This document shows positions 5,560 to 7,855 of a DNA stretch of 7,855 bases, in pieces (positions within the stretch are counted from its first letter, which is position 1; each line of letters begins with the position of its first letter). The stretch is from positions 1-7,855 of the forward strand of contig CAYURA010000034.1 in assembly GCA_964446775.1 (NCBI GenBank), read 5' to 3'. The DNA is from GCA-002841655 sp964446775. GTDB taxonomy: Bacteria > Patescibacteriota > Patescibacteriia > Patescibacteriales > UBA12465. The notes under the pieces were generated by a model. The model made no database searches and had not been told where the DNA came from. It was given only the letters and a program-made list of their open reading frames with translations. The position numbers were made by a program, and so were the translations under genes.

Positions 5560-7303
5560 GCCAATATTCTTCTTTATCTGCTATTCGTCTAGTTATCATT
5601 TCTAATTCTTCATTTTTTTCTTTATTATATTTTTGATAATTTTCTAGAAAGTAATTAAGTAAGTTTTTCTTATATACATGCATTTTTTCCAGTTCTTTTT
5701 CTAAAGACTGGATTTTTTTCTGTTTAGCTCTATAATCGTAATAATCTTGTCGTGATTTTTCTTTTAATTTCTTAGATTTATCGCTCACCGCATGATTGTC
5801 AAGTTGTCCTTGGAGTATTCTTTTTTCCAATCTTTTTAAGTAATCGGAATAATCTTCATATATTATTTTAGCTCCTCCGTTTTCGAGTTCCAGGATAGAA
5901 TTTGTTATAGCTTCACAAAAACCACGATCATGACTAGCAAAAATAATGCTTCCTTGGTATTTTTTTAAAGCAATCGCTAAAGCATCTCTTGTTTCAAAAT
6001 CTAGGTGGCAAGTCACTTCATCTAACAGTAGAACATCAGGTTTAGATAGCAGTAGTCCAGCTAAAAGAAGACGAGATTTCTCACCACCAGATAATATGCC
6101 AATATTTTTTTTTAATTCTTCATCAATGAATAAAAAGTCTCCCGCCATTTTGAGAACTGTCTCAGTTTTAATATCACTAGTTGCCATTCTTCTTAAATAA
6201 CTGCCTGCTTGTTCATGCGCATCCATCTTTTCCATCTCTTCTTGACTGTGGCAAACGATTTTAAGATTAGTTGACCAGGTAAATGAACCACTAAGTGGAT
6301 TAATGTCCTTGTTTAAGGTCTTAATTAAAGTGCTTTTACCTAGACCATTTAAGCCTAGAATGGCTAACTTTTCACCCGCTTTTAAATCTAGTTGAATATT
6401 TTCAACTACTTTTTTTTCTTGATAACCAATAGTCATATTTCTAATTTTGAGAATAAAATTATTTCTTGGCTGAACGGCCGCAACATTTATTCTTTGAATA
6501 CCTGTGTCATCTTCAATTTTAATTCTTTTTTCTTCTAATTTGCTAATTTTTCTAATCATAGCTTGAGCTTGTTTGGCCTTAGAAGCTTTATAGCGAAAGC
6601 GGTCAATAAATTCTTGCCAGTGTTCTTGTTGTCGCTCTAGGCTTTCATTAGCTTTAATCAGCGTGGCAAGTTTTTGTGCTTTAAAATCTAAGTAAGCATC
6701 TATTGAACCGGTGTAGTGATAGCATCCAGTTTTTGATATTTCGATTGTTTCGTGGCAAGTTTTTTGCAAAAAATTACGATCGTGTGAAATAATTAAAAAA
6801 CTTTTATTATAAGAACGAAGATAATTTTCAAGTAATAGAATAGTGTTTAAATCCAGATAATTAGTTGGCTCATCTAATAATAGTAGGTTAGGGTCCTGCA
6901 GCAACATGGCGCATATTTTCAATCTCATACGCCAGCCACCAGATAGACTATTAGCTAAGAGTTGGAGTCTTTCTTCACGTAATTCAAATTTACTGGCTAG
7001 CTGTCGGACGCGCCAGTCTTCCTGATCACTTATTCTTATTAAATACTCTAGGGCCGTTTCAACTGCTTGCCAATCATTATATTGTTTAAGATAAGCAATT
7101 TTCGTCTTCTCATTGATGATTATTTCACCTCCGTCTGCGACCTCTTCTCCACTTAAGATTCTAAATAGAGTTGATTTCCCAGCCCCATTTCTACCAACTA
7201 TGCCAATTTTTTGTTTATTAGTAACGCTAAAAGATAAGTTAGAGAAAATTTTTTCGCCACTATATTCTTTAGCTAATTTTTGTAATTGTAGGAGAATAGT
7301 CAT
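5525..7303 (-). CDS. ABC-F family ATPase, YheS-like
   Basis: A soluble tandem ABC ATPase of the ABC-F class, whose members bind ribosomes near the E-site. From ATG at 7303 it has 592 aa. A TTG at 7321 would overlap the gre gene and is less likely. The first ABC domain has Walker A GRNGAGKST (37-45), signature LSGGWRMR (120-127) and Walker B LLLLDEPTNYLD (140-151). The interdomain linker carries RFRYKASKAKQAQAMIRK (about 235-252), as in YheS. The second domain has GLNGLGKST (317-325), LSGGEKSR (404-411) and LLLDEVTCHLD (425-435), where DEPTNHLD is usual. The C-terminus (about 499-592) is a charged probable coiled coil. The first domain lacks an Arm insertion: only about 46 residues separate Gln74 from the signature. 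No membrane segment exists, so it is not a transporter. It starts 1 nt after gre. Confidence 0.93.
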   Translation of the reverse strand: MTILLQLQKLAKEYSGEKIFSNLSFSVTNKQKIGIVGRNGAGKSTLFRILSGEEVADGGEIIINEKTKIAYLKQYNDWQAVETALEYLIRISDQEDWRVRQLASKFELREERLQLLANSLSGGWRMRLKICAMLLQDPNLLLLDEPTNYLDLNTILLLENYLRSYNKSFLIISHDRNFLQKTCHETIEISKTGCYHYTGSIDAYLDFKAQKLATLIKANESLERQQEHWQEFIDRFRYKASKAKQAQAMIRKISKLEEKRIKIEDDTGIQRINVAAVQPRNNFILKIRNMTIGYQEKKVVENIQLDLKAGEKLAILGLNGLGKSTLIKTLNKDINPLSGSFTWSTNLKIVCHSQEEMEKMDAHEQAGSYLRRMATSDIKTETVLKMAGDFLFIDEELKKNIGILSGGEKSRLLLAGLLLSKPDVLLLDEVTCHLDFETRDALAIALKKYQGSIIFASHDRGFCEAITNSILELENGGAKIIYEDYSDYLKRLEKRILQGQLDNHAVSDKSKKLKEKSRQDYYDYRAKQKKIQSLEKELEKMHVYKKNLLNYFLENYQKYNKEKNEELEMITRRIADKEEYWLMLQAELETGK

Positions 7304-7304
7304 C

Positions 7305-7793
7305 TTACTTATCAATTTCAATTATTTTATATTTATTATTTTTAATCATTACTGTATCTCCCTCCTTCTTTCCTAAGAGAGCTGACCCTAGGGGGGAAAG
7401 ATGAGAAATAATGCCATTTTTTGGGTCACTTTCACTAGCGCCTAAGATTGTATAAGTTTTGTGTTTACTGTCAATTTTTAATTTAACTGTATGACCAATC
7501 TGGACGAGGCTGAGATCATTACTAATTTCGATTATTTCAGCTTTTTTTAGTTGATCTTCCAAGTTTAAAAGACGTTGGTTTAAACCACGTATTTTCCCTT
7601 TAGCCATTTGATAACCAGCATTTTCTGAAAAATCACCCATTTCTGCCAATCTCTTAACTTCTACGGCTAATTTAGGGCGATATTCCTTCAATCTAGTAAT
7701 CTCTAACTCGATTGCTTGATATCTCTGTTTAGTGAGATAATAGTCTTTGTTCGCGAAAATTCGCTCATCTCCTTTCCTAATTGGTACTCGCAT
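7305..7793 (-). CDS. greA: Transcript cleavage factor GreA/GreB family
   Basis: This protein enters the RNA polymerase secondary channel and stimulates cleavage of backtracked RNA. Of 162 aa, about residues 20-90 form the N-terminal coiled coil, with MGDFSENAGYQMAKGKIRG (52-70) at its tip. The acidic Asp and Glu of GDFSEN match the catalytic pair of GreA GDLSEN. The C-terminal FKBP-like domain (about 95-162) includes SDPKNGIIS and SPLGSALLGKKEGDTV. The first 18 residues (MRVPIRKGDERIFANKDY) extend beyond E. coli GreA, where the coiled coil begins almost at once; I recall similar starts in CPR Gre proteins, but this is not checked. The frame stays open to the window edge, yet a promoter at 7817-7845 supports the ATG at 7793. 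It is the first gene of a two-gene unit with the ABC-F gene. GreA rather than GreB is tentative. Confidence 0.92.
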   Translation of the reverse strand: MRVPIRKGDERIFANKDYYLTKQRYQAIELEITRLKEYRPKLAVEVKRLAEMGDFSENAGYQMAKGKIRGLNQRLLNLEDQLKKAEIIEISNDLSLVQIGHTVKLKIDSKHKTYTILGASESDPKNGIISHLSPLGSALLGKKEGDTVMIKNNKYKIIEIDK

Positions 7794-7816
7794 ATAGTCA
7801 TATTGTTTATCTTCTA

Positions 7817-7845
7817 ATGATAGGGCAAGTATAAATTTATGGCAA
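7817..7845 (-). promoter_or_regulatory. Sigma70-type promoter of gre-ABC-F
   Basis: On the - strand, TTGCCA (7845-7840) is followed after exactly 17 nt by TATCAT (7822-7817), each one mismatch from consensus. Transcription would start near 7810, leaving a leader of about 17 nt before the ATG at 7793. The spacer holds the 10-bp palindrome ATAAATTTAT (7831-7840), whose meaning is unclear. No Shine-Dalgarno lies between the promoter and the ATG. Confidence 0.62.
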
Positions 7846-7855
7846 GAAATTGATT

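Noticed and set aside
5946..6200. 84-aa open frame on the + strand
   Set aside because: It lies entirely antisense to the conserved second ABC domain of the ABC-F gene and resembles no known protein.
7304..7321. ABC-F start at TTG 7321
   Set aside because: It would overlap the gre gene, whereas the ATG at 7303 follows the gre stop by 1 nt and begins at the expected N-terminus of the ABC domain.
7113..7376. 87-aa open frame on the + strand
   Set aside because: It is antisense to the ABC-F start and the gre 3' end, both of which encode conserved protein; the hydrophobic stretch is a by-product of the opposite strand.
43..7846. Shared GGCAAGT words in both promoter regions (43-49; 7824-7830) as a common operator
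   Set aside because: The match is only 7 bp; at the left end it is explained by the terminator stem and at the right end the flanking bases differ. Two occurrences do not support a motif.
1..7855. CRISPR array, tRNA/rRNA gene, insertion sequence or phage gene
   Set aside because: No spaced repeats, tRNA- or rRNA-like segments, transposase motifs or terminal inverted repeats were seen; genes fill the window apart from short gaps.

Overview
The window is AT-rich bacterial DNA holding nine closely packed genes in two convergent transcription units. Every gene reads cleanly in the standard bacterial code. TGA is used as a stop at the ends of sufC and sufB, which argues against the lineages that read TGA as glycine. 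Three things suggest, but do not prove, a Patescibacteria (CPR)-type genome: gaps of 12 nt or less between genes, almost no Shine-Dalgarno sequences, and short divergent versions of universal proteins (SufD of 250 aa, a SufU-like protein of 121 aa, an ABC-F protein without its Arm region, and a Gre factor with a CPR-like N-terminus).

Positions 1-112 are a dense control region. An intrinsic terminator (40-67), probably for a gene upstream of the window, overlaps the -35 box of a strong sigma70-type promoter (56-84). A perfect 10-7-10 inverted repeat (75-101) covers the -10 box. The rest of 1-39 is AT-rich with no recognisable gene.

Positions 113-5559 (+ strand) form one operon: rrf2-type regulator, sufC, sufB, sufD, sufS, a sufU-like gene, then a SpoU/TrmH-family RNA 2'-O-methyltransferase. 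Together they give a minimal SUF iron-sulfur cluster assembly pathway. SufS releases sulfur from cysteine, the SufU-like protein probably accepts it, and the SufBCD ATPase complex builds the cluster. The Rrf2 protein keeps three cysteines that could bind a cluster, so it may sense cluster supply and repress the operon through the inverted repeat. No sufA, sufE or sufT is present here.

Positions 5525-7793 (- strand) hold a Gre-family transcript cleavage factor and, one nucleotide downstream, a YheS-like ABC-F ATPase. They have their own promoter at 7817-7845. The two units meet tail to tail, and the last 35 bases of the methyltransferase and ABC-F genes overlap.

The gene families are well known. 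The parts that merit a second look are the control region, the unusual SufD and SufU variants, the altered second ATPase site of the ABC-F protein, and the methyltransferase joined to the suf operon.
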